The notes below the pieces were generated by a model that worked only from the letters and a program-made list of their open reading frames with translations, was not told the DNA's origin and searched no databases. From NCBI RefSeq assembly GCF_000315625.1, contig NW_005434669.1, forward strand, positions 710,657 through 774,656: 64,000 nt of DNA. The letters run 5' to 3'. How positions within the stretch are numbered: the stretch's first letter is position 1; each line of letters begins with the position of its first letter. A program made the translations under genes and the position numbers. Source of the DNA: Guillardia theta CCMP2712 (lineage: Eukaryota; Cryptophyceae; Pyrenomonadales; Geminigeraceae). This document shows positions 24,786 through 37,019 of this stretch, in pieces.

Positions 24786-26277
24786 TCACCATCCATAGCG
24801 AGAGTTGACTTGCTGCCTGTTCCTCTTGCTCTCAGCAGCTCGCTCGAGATACTCCAACTCGTTGGCAGCAGCCTGCAGGAGGTGAGCGAAGCAGCAGCGG
24901 GAAGGAGAAGCAGACCTGATGGAGGACATCTGTGATGTGATGCTTCCTCTTAGCCATCATCGACGTCGTCCCCGTCACCTGCCAGCACGTCACTCCCCTC
25001 CCCACCTCCTTCCTCCTCCTCCTCCTCCACCACCACTCTCCCTTCTGCTCCCCTCCTCAACCCGCAACTCGATACCTTCATCGGCGTGTGGTAGGCAGCT
25101 GCATAGCTGATATACTGGCCATGCTTCTCACCCGCCATCATGTCCGCCTGCTCCTGCGTGAGAGGCACGAGAGCAGATCGAGCAACTCACCACTGTGACG
25201 GCGACAGGAGCGATCTCCTGCGGCACCACCTCCTCTCCCTTCGCCATCGCCCTCTTCGCCTGCATCTTGAGCTCGCGCTGCAGCTCCTCCGGCAGGTGCG
25301 CCGAGGCCCCCGCGTCCTCGCTGGGATGTGAGGGATGCTCCCACTGCGTGACTCCACTCTGAAAAAGACGCTCAGCACACGTTTCCGTCCCTCCTCTCCT
25401 CCACTTCCTCTCTACTCTCTCTTCCCTCCTCTCCCTCCTGCCTTCCTCCTCTCTTCCATCTGTCACCGTGTGGTAGTAGTAGAAAGCTCCACTCGCTTCA
25501 TCCCACGCAGCTGCCCAGCCCTCCGGAAGCTTTTGACTTGAGTTAGAGAGAGGAGGAGAGAGTGGTACAAGGAAGGACTAGAAGAGCAGGGGGAAGGACG
25601 GGGAAGGAGAATTTGCCGCACCGGCTCTACAGGCTGCAGCTCCTCCTGTTGAGCCTCCTCCTGTGCTTCTAGCTCGGCTGCTCTCGCCTTGTCCTCGTTC
25701 TCGCGGGTGTCCTGCACTCTCTTCTCGAAGATGGCGGCGGCGAGATGAGAAGGCTTCTTTTTCTTCTTCAGTGCCTGAGAGGATGGGTGACATGTCAGCA
25801 CACAGGAAGGAGGCGAGGGAGAGGCACGAGCATGGCGAGGAGAGGAGACATCGGAGTCAGAGGACGTGAGAGCAGACGGATCAGACGAGCGAGAAGGAAC
25901 AAGAAGGCAGAGCACACACCAGATCTTCGAAGATGTCGCTATCTGCTTTTGTTGACACGAGCTGTCGAACAGTGGATGTGTCGTTCTTGGGAGCAGGGAG
26001 CTGGAGATGGTAGAAGTTACAAGACCAGAGACAAAACAGCATGCCATCAAGTTACGCTGGCCAGAAGTCCTCCTCCTCTCCGAGAGCTGCGGAAAAGTTT
26101 CTCATCCTCCTCGTCATCATCGTCGTCATCTGCTGTAGTGCTTGCGGGAGGATGTTTCAAGGAAGGTAGAGGTAAGGTCAGAGTTCTCCTAGGCTTGCTG
26201 CTGCCTCCCTGCGGCTGCGCGGACGTCTTGGCGGGCTCTTCGTCGCTTCCACTCTCGTAGGCAGCAAACGCGTCCAT
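24786..26277 (-). CDS. WW-domain protein, probably nuclear
   Basis: Starts MDAFAAYESGSDEEPAKTSA at 26277. Later exons code an acidic patch, TSTVRQLVSTKADSDIFEDL, a Lys-rich segment ALKKKKKPSHLAAAIFEKR and a charged helix. A WW domain is split by an intron: LPEGWAAAWDEASGAFYYYH then SGVTQWEHPS. The C-terminus has MMAGEKHGQYISYAAAYHTP and ends NSRYGW at 24786. WW domains bind proline-rich ligands; proteins with a single WW and acidic/basic flanks are often splicing or transcription factors (FNBP4/WBP4-like), which is inference only. It is convergent with TBCK (39 bp between stops) and divergent from RPB3. Confidence 0.75.
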
Positions 26278-26544
26278 GTTTGTTACGAGGGATGTCAAGG
26301 CCGGCAATCTTTCAGTTCATCACCTATGATGATGATTAGCGACAAGAAATGATATCAATGTCGTCAGACTATCTCTTCCTCTTTCTCTCTCTTCCCTCCT
26401 CTCTCCTCCCTCCTCCCCTCACCCTCCTCCCCTTCCCTTCTACGCTCGCATGCGATTTTGGACCCCGGTGGACTCCCTTGGGTGGGGTACTTTTGTAGTA
26501 ATTGGAGGGGGGTGGGTGAAAAGAGGAAAGCGAGGGAGGGGCGA

Positions 26545-26576
26545 ATGGCGTCGACGAGAACTCCGTTGATCGAGGT

Positions 26577-26612
<36 letters not shown>

Positions 26613-28541
26613 ATCTTTCTCCTACTCCTGCTCTTGATCCTGCTGCTGCTGCTGCTGCTGCTTCGCTTTCGCTTTCTGATCCTGCTCCATCGGCACATGT
26701 TTCTTGTCTCATCTTTATCACTCTTGTGCGCAATTACATTCGTTCTGTCTTGTGCCCTGCTGAATGCTCGTTGCTGGTCTTCTCCTCTTCTCTTCATTTA
26801 TTTCGCTCGCAAAGTTTGCGCCGCAACGTTCTCACTGACAAGGGGGACAGGTCAATTTTCTCGATGACTACAACATCAACTTCGTCCTCAGCAACACGGA
26901 CGTGAGCATAGCCAATGCCCTTCGCAAAGCCATCATCTCCGAAGTTCCAACCATCGCCATAGACTTAGTGGAGATAGAAGAGAGTGAGCTCCTCCTCACA
27001 CTCTCCTCCCTTCTCTTCTGCTCCCTCGCGCCGTCTCTGCCGCTGCCTACGATGATCTGTGTGCCTTCAGATTCTTCGGTGCTGGCCGACGAGTTCATCG
27101 CCCATCGCCTGGGGTTGATCCCCCTGGTGTCGACGAGAGCGATGCACGCGGATGGCCCCGTGCCTTTCAGGTTCGGAGCCTCTGACTTGCAAGGGGTTGA
27201 ATGATGTTGGATCAGAGATGTTGAAGGCAACATAACATCCTTCCTTTGGCATCATGAGGCATCAGAGTATGTCTGCGAGCTTCTTCTTTTATTTTCTGAG
27301 TATTGCTTTCCTTGCATGACAATGCGATCTGGACATCTGTTCGCTTCTCTCTTCTCTTCTCTGCAGCGACAAAGATTGCGAAATAAAGTTTGAGCTCGAG
27401 GTCAGGAACACCGAAGACAACCCGATGGAGGTGAGATTGATCCTCATCCGCCTCTTGGAGGTTCTGAGACACGGCGGAGGTGACGACAAGGCATCTCCGA
27501 CTAGCGGCAATGCACGGAGATTCCTCACAGGAGAACTGCGGTTCTTGCTGCATTGCTTGTGGTCTTCTTGATGATTGATCGGATGAGCAGGAGTGAAGCC
27601 CGTTGAGTATGACCCCGAGTATCCTGTTGTGATCGCGAAGCTGAAGCGGTCCTCTTGCTCTGCTCTTGCTCTGCTCTTGCTCTGCTCTGCTCTTCTCTTG
27701 TCTGATCTGCTCTGCTCCTCCCTGCTCCTCTCCATCTTCTCTCATCGTCTGATCCTTATTCTCCTGACACTCTTGGTAGAAATCAAGCCATCAAGCTTAC
27801 AGCAATTGCAAAGAAGGGGGTCGGTAAGATGCACAGCAAGTGGTCGCCTGCCAGGTTCGTCCTCTTGTCTCCTGGAACCCTCGTGACGGTGGCAACTCAG
27901 TGGCGTCTACTTCACCTACGAGCCAGTTGTCACCATCAACTACGAGAGGATGGAGGGACTATCAGCCCAGCAGCGCAAGACTTGGGTAGAAGCATGTCCG
28001 CCGGGGATCTTGAGGTTCAACGAGATGACAGGACAGGTCGGCACGTCTTGATGCTCTGCTCATTGGCTCTCTAGTGGTGACTTCTGGCTGTGCAGGTGGA
28101 AGTTGAGGATGAAATCAACAATGGTGAGAGGCAAGGCAGGGTTTTCTTGACGTCTCAAGTCTCTTGCTCGCTCGCAGGTATCGCCTTCAGCGGAGAGTGC
28201 GAGAAAGTCGCCAAGGAGGTACGAGACGCGAATAGCAATGGCAGGGCAGCTCATTCTCTTCAGTTGTTCGGTTATGACTTCTACGACTTGATCGTCATCA
28301 AGCCCAAGAGCGGCTCCGATGGATACGTGAGAAAAGTTCTCCTGCATCGTGTGGTTGATGGCCTGCTAGCCCGACAGGTTCAACTTCTTCGTGGAGACTA
28401 ACGGAGCGCTGGACCCGGTGACGCTTGTGCGAGCGGCGATATGGGAGGTGAGAGGAGAACTTCTCTTGCTATCAAAGTGACTCTCGAGCGAAGTTGGTCC
28501 GCAAGGTTCAGAATATCGAAGAGTCTCTAAGAACAGGTTGA
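26545..28541 (+). CDS. RPB3: DNA-directed RNA polymerase II subunit RPB3
   Basis: Alpha-like assembly subunit of RNA polymerase II, nuclear. Exon 1 codes [10 protein letters not shown] (26545-26574). A 276-nt intron rich in CTCCTG and CTG repeats follows. Then come [56 protein letters not shown] (the diagnostic RPB3 D-domain block), [68 protein letters not shown] and [20 protein letters not shown]. The last exon codes [12 protein letters not shown] with TGA at 28539-28541. RPB3 rather than RPAC1 is chosen because of IAIDLVEI and [10 protein letters not shown]. The zinc-binding cysteines of animal RPB3 are mostly missing from the visible exons. At least eight introns. The last exon is tentative. 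Confidence 0.9.
26575..26665 (+). repeat. (CTCCTG)n and (CTG)n tracts in RPB3 intron 1
   Basis: Seven CTCCTG-type units followed by TGATCTTTCTCC variants and a seven-unit CTG run. Confidence 0.85.
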
Positions 28542-28642
28542 CTGATGTTCGTCCAGCCTGAGAGGTCTCACTGACTGGCTCGTAGGAGAGATGTAGAGAA
28601 GCAAGCTCAACACGTGGAGGATGATAAAGTTTTCTCAAGCAA

Positions 28643-29983
28643 TCACATGAAGAGGCCTCCGTCCACTGTGATGGTTTGGCCTGTGATATACGAGGCTCCT
28701 CGGGAGCACCTGCATCCGCAAGTCAAGCACCGCACGCTGCCTCCTCTTCCTCACAGGAAGGCGACAGCACTCGCGACTTCCTGGGCCTCTCCGAATCGAT
28801 TCAGCGCGACCTGCTCTTGCCATTTTGCTCGCGTTTCTTGTTGGAGTGTCAGGGGTGAAGGAGTGATATCGCATCACCTGGCGGCAAGCTCGACGTGAGG
28901 TCAGTCTGGATGAACCCTGGCTCCTGCTCGCCCGTCAGTTGTCCTCCTCCTCCCCCTTCCTTTCTTGGTACCACAAGGTTCACTCGTATCCCTCGCGGGC
29001 CCAGCTTCATCCCAGCAAGTCAACAGGCAGGCAGTGCGAGCATGCCGGTACCTCGCGGGCGAGAGACTTGGTGAAGCCGATCATCCCCGCCTGCCCGTCA
29101 CGCTCATGGTGACTCGTCACAGAGCAAGCGAGGGACCTTGGACGCTGAGTACGCGGCTTGACCGGCATTGCCATGCGACCCGACGACCTGCGCGAGGCTC
29201 ATGGGAATGCAGCAAGCCCGCCTCCTTACACTGCCGATGTTGACGATTGACCCGTGCACCCGATGCTTCACCATCCCCTTGACGATCTCCTGCTGCCGCT
29301 CTCAGTCGCTCTGCTCGGGCTGACCTCAGAGTGACCTTGGTGAAGAGCATGTGCCCGACCAGATTCGTGTTCATCAGGTCGACTATCTGCTGCTCGCTCA
29401 TCCTCACCAACAACGCGTCCTGCTGTCATGCTCAGGCCGATGTTGACTGACCCGGGAAGCAGCACCTGAGATGTTCCCGCATTGTTCACGAGGATGTCAG
29501 GGTTGAAATCAATCTCTCCCAGCTTTGACAGCTGCGCAAAGATGTAAGTCAAGCGATGGCTGAATATGGAAGCTTACCGCCTCCTCTCTGCTCGAGGCAG
29601 AAGAGATGTCGCACTTCACGAAAGTGTGCTTCAAGGATGAGTTGGGCAAACTTGCCTTGATGCAACTCATCGTGAGGTTCCAACAGATGTGGACTTACAA
29701 TGACGTCTTGACATGCTTTCTCGTCACGAGACAAGATCGCAATTCTCCCTCCTTGCCTGGCAAGCTCATGGCAGATCTGCTCACAAAGAAGCAAATCAAC
29801 ACTAGACAATACAGTTTGATGGTTTCGCTCTGACTTGACCTGAAGCCCTATATGTGTCTCTCTTTCTCTCTGTCTTCCTCTCTTCCTCTCTTCCTCTCTC
29901 CCTCTCTCCCTCTCTCCCTCTCTCCCTCCCCCTCTCACCGCTCTTCCGATGCCTCGGCTTCCGCCTGTCACAATCGCCTTCAT
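28643..29983 (-). CDS. Short-chain dehydrogenase/reductase (FabG / CBR4-like)
   Basis: NAD(P)H-dependent reductase, most like 3-oxoacyl-[ACP] reductase or its mitochondrial CBR4 form in fatty-acid synthesis. Exon 1 codes MKAIVTGGSRGIGRA with the nucleotide-binding TGxxxGIG motif. Later exons code QICHELARQGGRIAILSRDE, DFNPDILVNNAGTSQVLL (NNAG), MSEQQIVDLMNTNLVGHMLF, HGSIVNIGSV and the catalytic AAYSASKGGMIGFTKSLA (YxxxK). It ends QTITVDGGLFM at 28643. The first intron (about 29830-29940) is a CTCT tract on the plus strand. Exon 1 begins directly with the fold, so no targeting peptide is seen. Convergent with RPB3, about 100 bp between stops. Confidence 0.88.
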
Positions 29984-30222
29984 TTTCGTTTCTTACAACC
30001 CAACACCACCCACCCTGTTCCCCTCCTAAGAACCTCTTTATTACCCCCCTTTGATGCGCTTTGTACCCCTTCCTACCATACCTACCTACCCCTACTGCTA
30101 TCAGTGGCTTAGCGATGCGACTACTAATGTGAAGCATGCAGCGATGGCTGCTGCTGCTGCTGCTGCTGCCTCCTTCCCCCGTCACTTCCGCTGCCTCCCT
30201 CCGTCTAGCAGGAGGAGGCTTA

Positions 30223-30860
30223 ATGAGCAAGAGGCCTGGAAGCAATGTGTTGGTTCCTACCACCACTCCGGGATCGGTAAGTTCCAATGGTGGCGAGGAC
30301 GAGTGCCGAAAGGAGGATGAGAAGGGCAATGGTGTGAAAATGTGGAGGCAGACGGGGAGGCAGGCAGAGAGGCAGGCAGGGATGAGAAGAGACAGAGAGG
30401 CAGGCAGGGATGAGAAGAGACAGGGTGAACGCAGAGGAATGGTTTGATTGATGATCAAGGTACATAAATTCGACATGCCTTCATACACAACCTTGGATGT
30501 CAACCCAGACTTTTCGTTGGATGATCAGGTTGGGTTAACCGTCAGCTTCTCTTGTCTTACCGCTGGTAGGATTGGTATGCAGGCATGGACGAGGACGAGG
30601 TAGTGCTTGCTGGCTTGCTGGCTTGACATTGAGCCTGACCCTCGCAGGCAAGTAACGGTACTGTTGGTTCTCTTCCTATTCCCGAACCATTGCCGCCGCT
30701 CGTTCAGGTTCCGTGTGCATCGCATTACTTTAATGTTTTGACTGCAAGCTTTCTTCAGCTCGCCATTGGAAATGTGAGAAATGCGCCCATCAATACACAA
30801 GTGGCGATGGCATGGGTGTTGAAGACCGATGAGAGGCTGATTGTGATCCTTTGCAACTAA
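30223..30860 (+). CDS. Small hypothetical protein upstream of RBM22
   Basis: MSKRPGSNVLVPTTTPGS at 30223 ends at a clear GTAAGT donor. The next exon codes VHKFDMPSYTTLDVNPDF, SLDDQ. Later exons code SNGTVGSLPIPEPLPPLV and LAIGNVRNAPINTQVAMAW, VLKTDERLIVILCN with TAA at 30858-30860. The join around 30590 is not resolved. Intron 1 contains a duplicated 28-bp GGCAGGCAGGGATGAGAAGA unit (about 30355-30422). No family recognised. The stop is only 6 bp before the putative RBM22 start, so a shared transcript or an upstream-ORF arrangement is possible. An alternative start at 30136 would give a poly-Leu (CTG)n signal-like N-terminus. Confidence 0.5.
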
Positions 30861-30866
30861 AACAGG

Positions 30867-33052
30867 ATGTTTCTTAACTCACACAACCAGGAAAGATTCC
30901 AAAAACGTTCCGATGAAGTGAAACATAACATTTGCAAGACATGCCTTGGGCCGAACGTGATGGTTGACGTCAAAGTGTAAGTTCAACTTGTTCCGAACTA
31001 TTCTAACAAGTCCCAGGCTCCCCAACAAGGGAATCTGCATCATATGCAAAGATCGCTATGATCGTCTAAAGTGAATTCGATGTCGACTGTTGCTCCTGGG
31101 TGAAGAGCTCGCAGGTGGACACCAGACACCATCGACGTCAGGTTGAAGGTACCTTCAATTATGCCGCCCTTGAGACATGCTGACCGTGAGCAGGTTAGGA
31201 CAAAATATTCGATCATATGCAAAAAATGTGCGGAGAAGAAAGATGTCTGTCAGGTGCTCGCCCAATGTGTGTGTATCAAGTAATACTGACGCTGCAATGC
31301 ATTGATAGACTTGTCTCTTTGACATGAAGTTTGGACTGCCTGTGGAGGTTCGTGATAAATTGTTGGCAAGGTACGAAATTGGTTGTTTGGACGTTGTGAG
31401 AGACATGCTTTGGCGTTGCATGGATTGCAATCTTTACTTTCTACTCTCTTTTTTATGCTCTCAACTTTCTTCGAATACTTGCTGAGAAAGATCCTAATTT
31501 CGTCTCCTTTACAGAACCGACGGGGTGATCCCCAGCAGCATCGTCAAGCTATTGCCTGAAGCTCCCGACTACCTTCTTGACGATGTCTGTCTTTCCTCGA
31601 GCGAACTGTGTCTTGACAAATGAACAGGAGGAGGTGAAGAAGAGGAATGAGCGCATGTCAAAAGCTGAGGTCACTTGTCTCAATGTGTCTCTCAGTCTCA
31701 AGTAGAAGCAGGGCGCAAGAAGATTGAGTCACGGACCTGGAACACCTCTGCTCACCCTCCAGACACAAGGAGACGAGACACAACCTACCGACCTTCTCGA
31801 GCGACAATCATCCGAAATCATGGATGATCACGAGGACTCTTGCAAAACTCACAAGACGACCAAGATAGCAGGTTATCAATTCGTTTGTGGAAAGATTTCG
31901 AGACCAAACAAGTTGAAACAGCAGAAGAGCGAAGGTTATGATTGAACCATGATGCTTTATTTGTTGTGAATGAGAGAATGCAGATGCGATCTCAGAGAAG
32001 ATATCACTCTCGACGTTCAAAAAAGTTGTTTGTGGATGATGTCAAGATCGATCTCAATATGAGCAGGTCCAGGCACTCTTCAAGAAAAAAAGATCTTGGC
32101 AAACTTTCTACCAGCAGAACAGGTTCTGGCATCAAATCCAGTCTTCGGCTCTCATTGTCCATTTCCGACAGAGCGAAGATATGCACGTTTTGGATGCGAG
32201 GGGAGTGTGGCAAGGGAGTGTTCTGTGAGTTCCGGTAACTCCCTCACGGTCTCCTGCTGCTGCCTCACGGACTTGAAGGCACGAGAAGCCAACAGGCGGC
32301 GAGATGGTCTCGATGGGTCTGGTGAGAGGGAGGGGTTGGCCCGTTGACATGTGAAGGTGACTTGAAGTCGGTCAGGTGCCGGGGGTCAGGGCTCCTTCGT
32401 CCTACGATAGCATCCGAGCTAGATACATGGGCACCGGGGGAGATCCTGTCGGCCTTTCCTCCTCTCCTCTGACGTGCTGAAGCTGCCGGCAGGTCGGACT
32501 GGAGATGACCAAGTTGCTCGTGGGGGAGGGAGACGACCTCCTCCAAGGCAGGGAAGAAGCGACGAGGGTGGAGAGAAGGTTGGGTCGCTGGTTTTGGCGA
32601 GGTGTAACCAGAGGTTAGCAGTACTTCGACTCGTCCTGTGTGGAGTAGCAGCGCCTCTAAAGGCAACCCGACGTCTCCTCGCTCCTCCTCTCACTCGCTC
32701 TGCAGGCGAGAGCACCATCGTCGTAACTTGGGACACTTTCGCGTCCCTTCAAGATCTCTCGCTGCGCACAAGATTCTCAAGATTCGGCGAGGTGAGTCAG
32801 AAAGGTGGAGGAGAGAGCGTGACCGAGTTGGTAGGTCACGAGCGTTCGGGTGGCGAAGGGAGCAGGTCGAGCATACATCAAGTTTGCTAAGGTGATTCAC
32901 TTTTCTTCCTCTGCGCTCTTGCCAGGTCAGGTCGCCCGCCCTCACTTTCTTCGCAGGCTGCCTGTGCTGCTGAAGCGGCGAACGAGGCCAACGGAGAAGT
33001 TTTGGAAGGAGTGAAGATCAGCACGCAGCTGCGCAAGCCGTTGACGCGATGA
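30867..33052 (+). CDS. RBM22: Pre-mRNA splicing factor RBM22/Slt11/Ecm2
   Basis: Component of the catalytic spliceosome that contacts U6 snRNA and intron near the active site; nuclear. MFLNSHNQERFQKRSDEVKH leads into the N-terminal zinc region: CKTCLGPNVMVDVK, GICIICKDRYDRLK, TPDTIDVRLK, SIICKKCAEKKDVCQ, TCLFDMKFGLPVEVRDKLL. Then DGVIPSSIVKLLPEAPDYLL and KKRNERMSK, and after a basic linker the CCCH finger ICTFWMRGECGKGVFCEFRH followed by EKPTGGEM. Next are APSSYDSIRARYMGTGGDP and an RRM split over exons: STIVVTWDTFASLQDLS, VTSVRVAKGAGRAYIKFA (RNP1-like). It ends ISTQLRKPLTR at TGA 33050-33052. Order and motifs match RBM22 throughout. About 12 short introns. An in-frame earlier start cannot be excluded. 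Confidence 0.9.
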
Positions 33053-33152
33053 GGGAGGGAGACACTTTGACGTGAGCTTGCAAGGAGGAAAGAAAAGCGA
33101 TGGAAATGCGAGAATGAAATTCATGCTTTATTCGCCAGGTTGATTTAGCATC

Positions 33153-33245
33153 CTATACTGTACAGTAACCGCTGGCCGACGCCCATCCTCGAGTCAAGCT
33201 CAGGATTGACTGCAAGAAGGTCAGAGTTAACGCTCCTCCACCACC

Positions 33246-33284
<39 letters not shown>

Positions 33285-35100
33285 CCCTGCGCCTGCGCCT
33301 GCGCCTGCCCCTCCCTTCTTACCGCTCCCCCTGCTCGCAGCACAGCGTTTGCGACAAGAAACGAGCGGAGCCACCCGAGGGGACGCTGTGCAACTAAGTC
33401 AGTCGGACCAGCTTCTAACCTCCCCTCTCCTCCTCCAAGTCTTTCCACCCTTCCCAGATTCTTCCTCACCAGCATTCTATCATAGCTCTCGCGTCGCAGC
33501 AGAAAGGCTTTCAGTGAGAACCCCGCATGCGAGGACCGCCTGCAGCAGCAGCATGAGGCAGCGAAGGAGCTCGGAGTGACAGACCAGGAGGTCGCGAGAG
33601 GGAAGAAGGCGTGATTGCTCCGCGTCCTCTCTGCTCTCAGCAGCGGCCTGTACGCTCATCAAGGGAAGATAACGAGACGGCCAAGGCAGACAAGTCCAGC
33701 TGGTCGTGACGAAGGAGGTTGACCCCTGCAGCATCTCCTCGCTCCCTCAGGATCTCAGGCTCGTCGTCAGCTACGAATCCCCTTGGCTCTCCTCACCGCT
33801 ATCGCCTCGGGCAGATACGCTCCACGGCCCTCGGAAAACTCAACGCTGACATTACGAGTGAGGGGGGGAGGGAGTGGGGGCAGCTTACTCGTTGCTCGCA
33901 AACAAGATGTAAGGAGACCGGGAGAGATGAAGTGCCACGTCAGCAGCCCGCAGCTCGTCTGCCTCCTCCGACAGTCGCACAATTGCGACACCCTGAGCAG
34001 CGTCAGAAGGATGCGACAGACTTGAAACGGACGATCATGCGACCGTTCGGGGATGCAAGAAATGAGACGAGGAGCAGCAGAATCGAAAAGCGCGAGCAAA
34101 GGTAGGTGGCGAGAGCAGGGAAGATGACAGCGAGCGTGACCTTGAACTCCTGCAGGATTTCTTCGTTATACCCAGAAGTCTCGTTACGTCGCACCAGGAT
34201 GAGAATCTCTTGCACTGGATAGCTGTTTGAGTCGAACAAGCTCTGATGGACATTTCAGTGCCTCCCTCCTCTACTTGTGCCTCCAATCACCAGCAGCAAT
34301 CTCTTCATCGCTTGTATGTCTCCACTCAGGCAGAGCAGGGCGACGGTTACTTCGCATTCCTCAGGGGCTATAGATTTCTGCATCGAAAATCTCTTCGCTC
34401 TCTTTGCCACCAGCTCATCGTCCTTGCCCAGTAAGCCTTCTTGCCTTGCGCAAGGAACGGGGACTACTCCCTCCCATCCGCACAGAGAGTTGCACGAGTC
34501 TCCTCCCGCTAGGCATGCCATGTCCATCTCGCCCACCGCCTCTGCCTCCTCCTCCTCTTCCTCGGCTTCGCTTGTCATGACCTCAACTGCCATGCTCGCT
34601 TCGCACTCCTCATCCTCTTTCAGATTCCTGATGCTGCCGCACCCCGTTAGAGCTCCGTCTGGGCTGCCAAGGACAGATCATTCAACCGCCTGCCCAGCTT
34701 CTGTGCTCACCGATGGATGGCAGCGATGAGGACGAGTGAAGAGGTCACTTGCTCTTCCTCGGAGAGAGAAAGCTGCCGGGAATGAGCGGCAGGAGAAGCA
34801 GCAAAGGCGTCTCACCTCGAAGCTCGCGGACTCTGTAAAACTCACGAACTTGTTCATAGCAGACAGGCTGAAGGAGGCGTACGAGTTTGGATGAAGTGCC
34901 TATAACAAGTAAGGCATGCTGCCCTTGTCCTTGCCTGGCTTACTTGCATCCCATTCATCCTCACGCTCACTGACCAGGTCGATCTTCTCTCCACGAGAGC
35001 TGAGACGCTCCAGTCAAAGGAGATACCAGCGCAGATCGATAGATTTCTGCTTGAGCCGCATCCTCCGAGTTCCTGTCGCTACCTCACCCTCGATCGATCA
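33153..35100 (-). CDS. Unidentified multi-exon protein
   Basis: Several minus-strand segments look like exons: MNKFVSFTESASFE near 34860; a Glu-rich stretch then KDDELVAKRAKRFSMQKS and CEVTVALLCLSGDIQAMKR (34255-34593); DSNSYPVQEILILVRRNET, SGYNEEILQEFK (about 34140-34235); VEFSEGRGAYLPEAIAV (about 33780-33850); GVNLLRHDQLDLSALAVSL; LRSFLVANAVLRAGG; and FLQSILSLTRGWASASG ending at 33153. An intron near 33249-33300 carries a CTCCTG/GCGCCT hexamer repeat. The start was not found and joins are uncertain. No family recognised. Confidence 0.35.
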
Positions 35101-35186
35101 ACTTTCCCCTTCACCTTCGCAGTGATTGTCAATCTTTTGATCTTTGAAGTCTTTTGGTCTGTCAAATGCTTCAGACGATTGTCGTT

Positions 35187-36976
35187 TCAAGTGCTACGAC
35201 CTGGAAGAGGGTCGCAGACTCGGTCAAGCTCGATGACGTATTCTGCGTGAGGGAGAAAATCGACTACTTCATCCATGTGCACGTCCTTTCCGACATCTTC
35301 GCTTGCAGTCGCTCGGAGAGAAACAAGCTTGCAACATCTTACAAGACCGAGGCGAGACGAGGCGAGGAGTCACCTTGAAACACGCTTGCTTGTATCTGCC
35401 TTGCTTGAGGCAGTCGAGTTGTGCTAGCGCGAGCGACGAGACTTGATCCTTGTAGTTCCTCACTCGCACGTATCCGTCCCAGACTTCACAAGAGAACTTG
35501 TTGTCTCGGAGTTGCCTGCAGATCGCATGAGGCACAACAAGCGTGACTTGCTCCTCACTGAAGCTCCGACGCTGTCACGAAGACCACAACCTCCTGCATT
35601 GCAAACTCACGCGGAGGAGACAGGAGCGAAAAGTCTCCACCTTGAGCGAACGGAGCCATCCGACCATGTCGGCAAAGAGCTGCATCAGCTTCGCATGCTC
35701 TTCGGGGGAGTAGGTCCTGCAGCTCAAGGTCAAGGGCTGCAGGACGCGCAGGTTGAGGCTACTCGGAGAGAGCGTTCTGCGAGTGCCACTGGAGGGCGAC
35801 GTAGTCTTCCTCCCTCAGTCGCTTCAGGATTTCTCTCTGCATTGACCCCCATCACCTCCTCTCATACACGTCCCTCTCACCTTGGCTGCCTTGAAGCAAT
35901 CTTCCCATCTCTCCTCCTCCTCGAACGCGGGGTCGAACATAGTGCGAGCCATGCTTGCGATCCCTGGAAGAAGACCTCTCCCGCTTGCTTCTCCCTCGAC
36001 CATCCTCAGCCCTGAGACGGACATTCACGACCAGCCGCTCCCTCCCTCGCCGTCACCTGAGCGAACAAAGATGCTCCCCATGGTGGGAGGGCCATAGTGG
36101 CACGGCATGGCTGTCACCGACGGCCGATAGCCCCAGAACTCTTGGAACCCTTCGATCCCTTCCTGTGCTCTACACTCAGATGTCGACCTAGCAGCATGCG
36201 CTGACGTAGTCAGACCTCAACCCATCGTGTCAGCTCCTCAAGGTCTTTCTGATAGCTCCTGTCGTCCGACAGGTACTCCGAATGTGTGCTGTGAAACAAT
36301 CCCGACGAGCTGTTCCGAAGACCGTAGTGGTAGTAGGTCAGCCCGTTGTTGAAGTACCAGGACGTGATAGCATCCTCTGCTCTCAAGTAGCCAACCCAAG
36401 CGCTCGTGTCAAAGTGCGACCGCCCATGATACTCGGGATGCCAGAGGCCCTTCTGGAAGCCTTGCTTGTACTTAGCTCGAAGATCTCCTCGCTCATACGG
36501 AGACCTGGAGGCCCCTCCGGATGAGTTGTGCCACCAGAGCTCACGATACGAGCAGCTTGCACGTCCAGGACAGCCTGAGTCTCTCATGCTATCGTAGTCG
36601 GGACCTGCTACCACCCAGAATGGCGTGATGACTACCTGCTTCGGGGAAGGGTGCCCCGAGTTCAGTCGACTCAGGAGGTCGAACAGCTCGTCGAGGTCTG
36701 AGCTTGTCTCTACTGTAGCTCTTGACGGAGACCCACCTGAGACAGCTTGTTGGCACACATGCATCCAACTTGTCGCTCACCTGACAACCACAGTCCTTCT
36801 TCTCCGAACATCTGTCGAGCGCTCTTGTCCGGCCATACTGGCCCATGGTTCGACCATCGTCCCCAGTCGTCACTGCCGATTGAGATGAACTTGAGGCTCT
36901 CAGACGCTGGCAGGAGGAGGAGGAGGAGGAGGAGGAGGAGGAGCTGCGACGGAACCGGCTTGACGCCCTCCCTCAT
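35187..36976 (-). CDS. Secreted protein of unknown function
   Basis: Begins with a signal peptide whose core is a leucine run encoded by a (CTC)n microsatellite (about 36908-36946), then LKFISIGSDDWGRWSNHGPV. Exon 2 codes LDELFDLLSRLNSGHPSPKQ, VVITPFWVVAGPDYDSMRDS, HGRSHFDTSAWVGYLRAED and NNGLTYYHYGLRN. Then come GFQEFWGYRPSVTAMP, GIASMARTMFDPAFEEEERW, EEDYVALQWHSQNALSE, HAKLMQLFADMVGWLR, LVVPHAICRQLRDNKF, and a last exon ending HAEYVIELDRVCDPLPGRST at TGA 35187-35189. The DDWG and HGRSHFDTSAW segments recall polysaccharide deacetylase-like or glycoside-hydrolase-like extracellular enzymes, but I cannot name a family. All introns are about 40-60 nt and frames agree, so the gene model is good although the function is open. 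Confidence 0.65.
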
Positions 36977-37019
36977 CCTCTCCCTGTGCCCATTCCCCTC
37001 TAGTTCCCGTCCTATCGGG

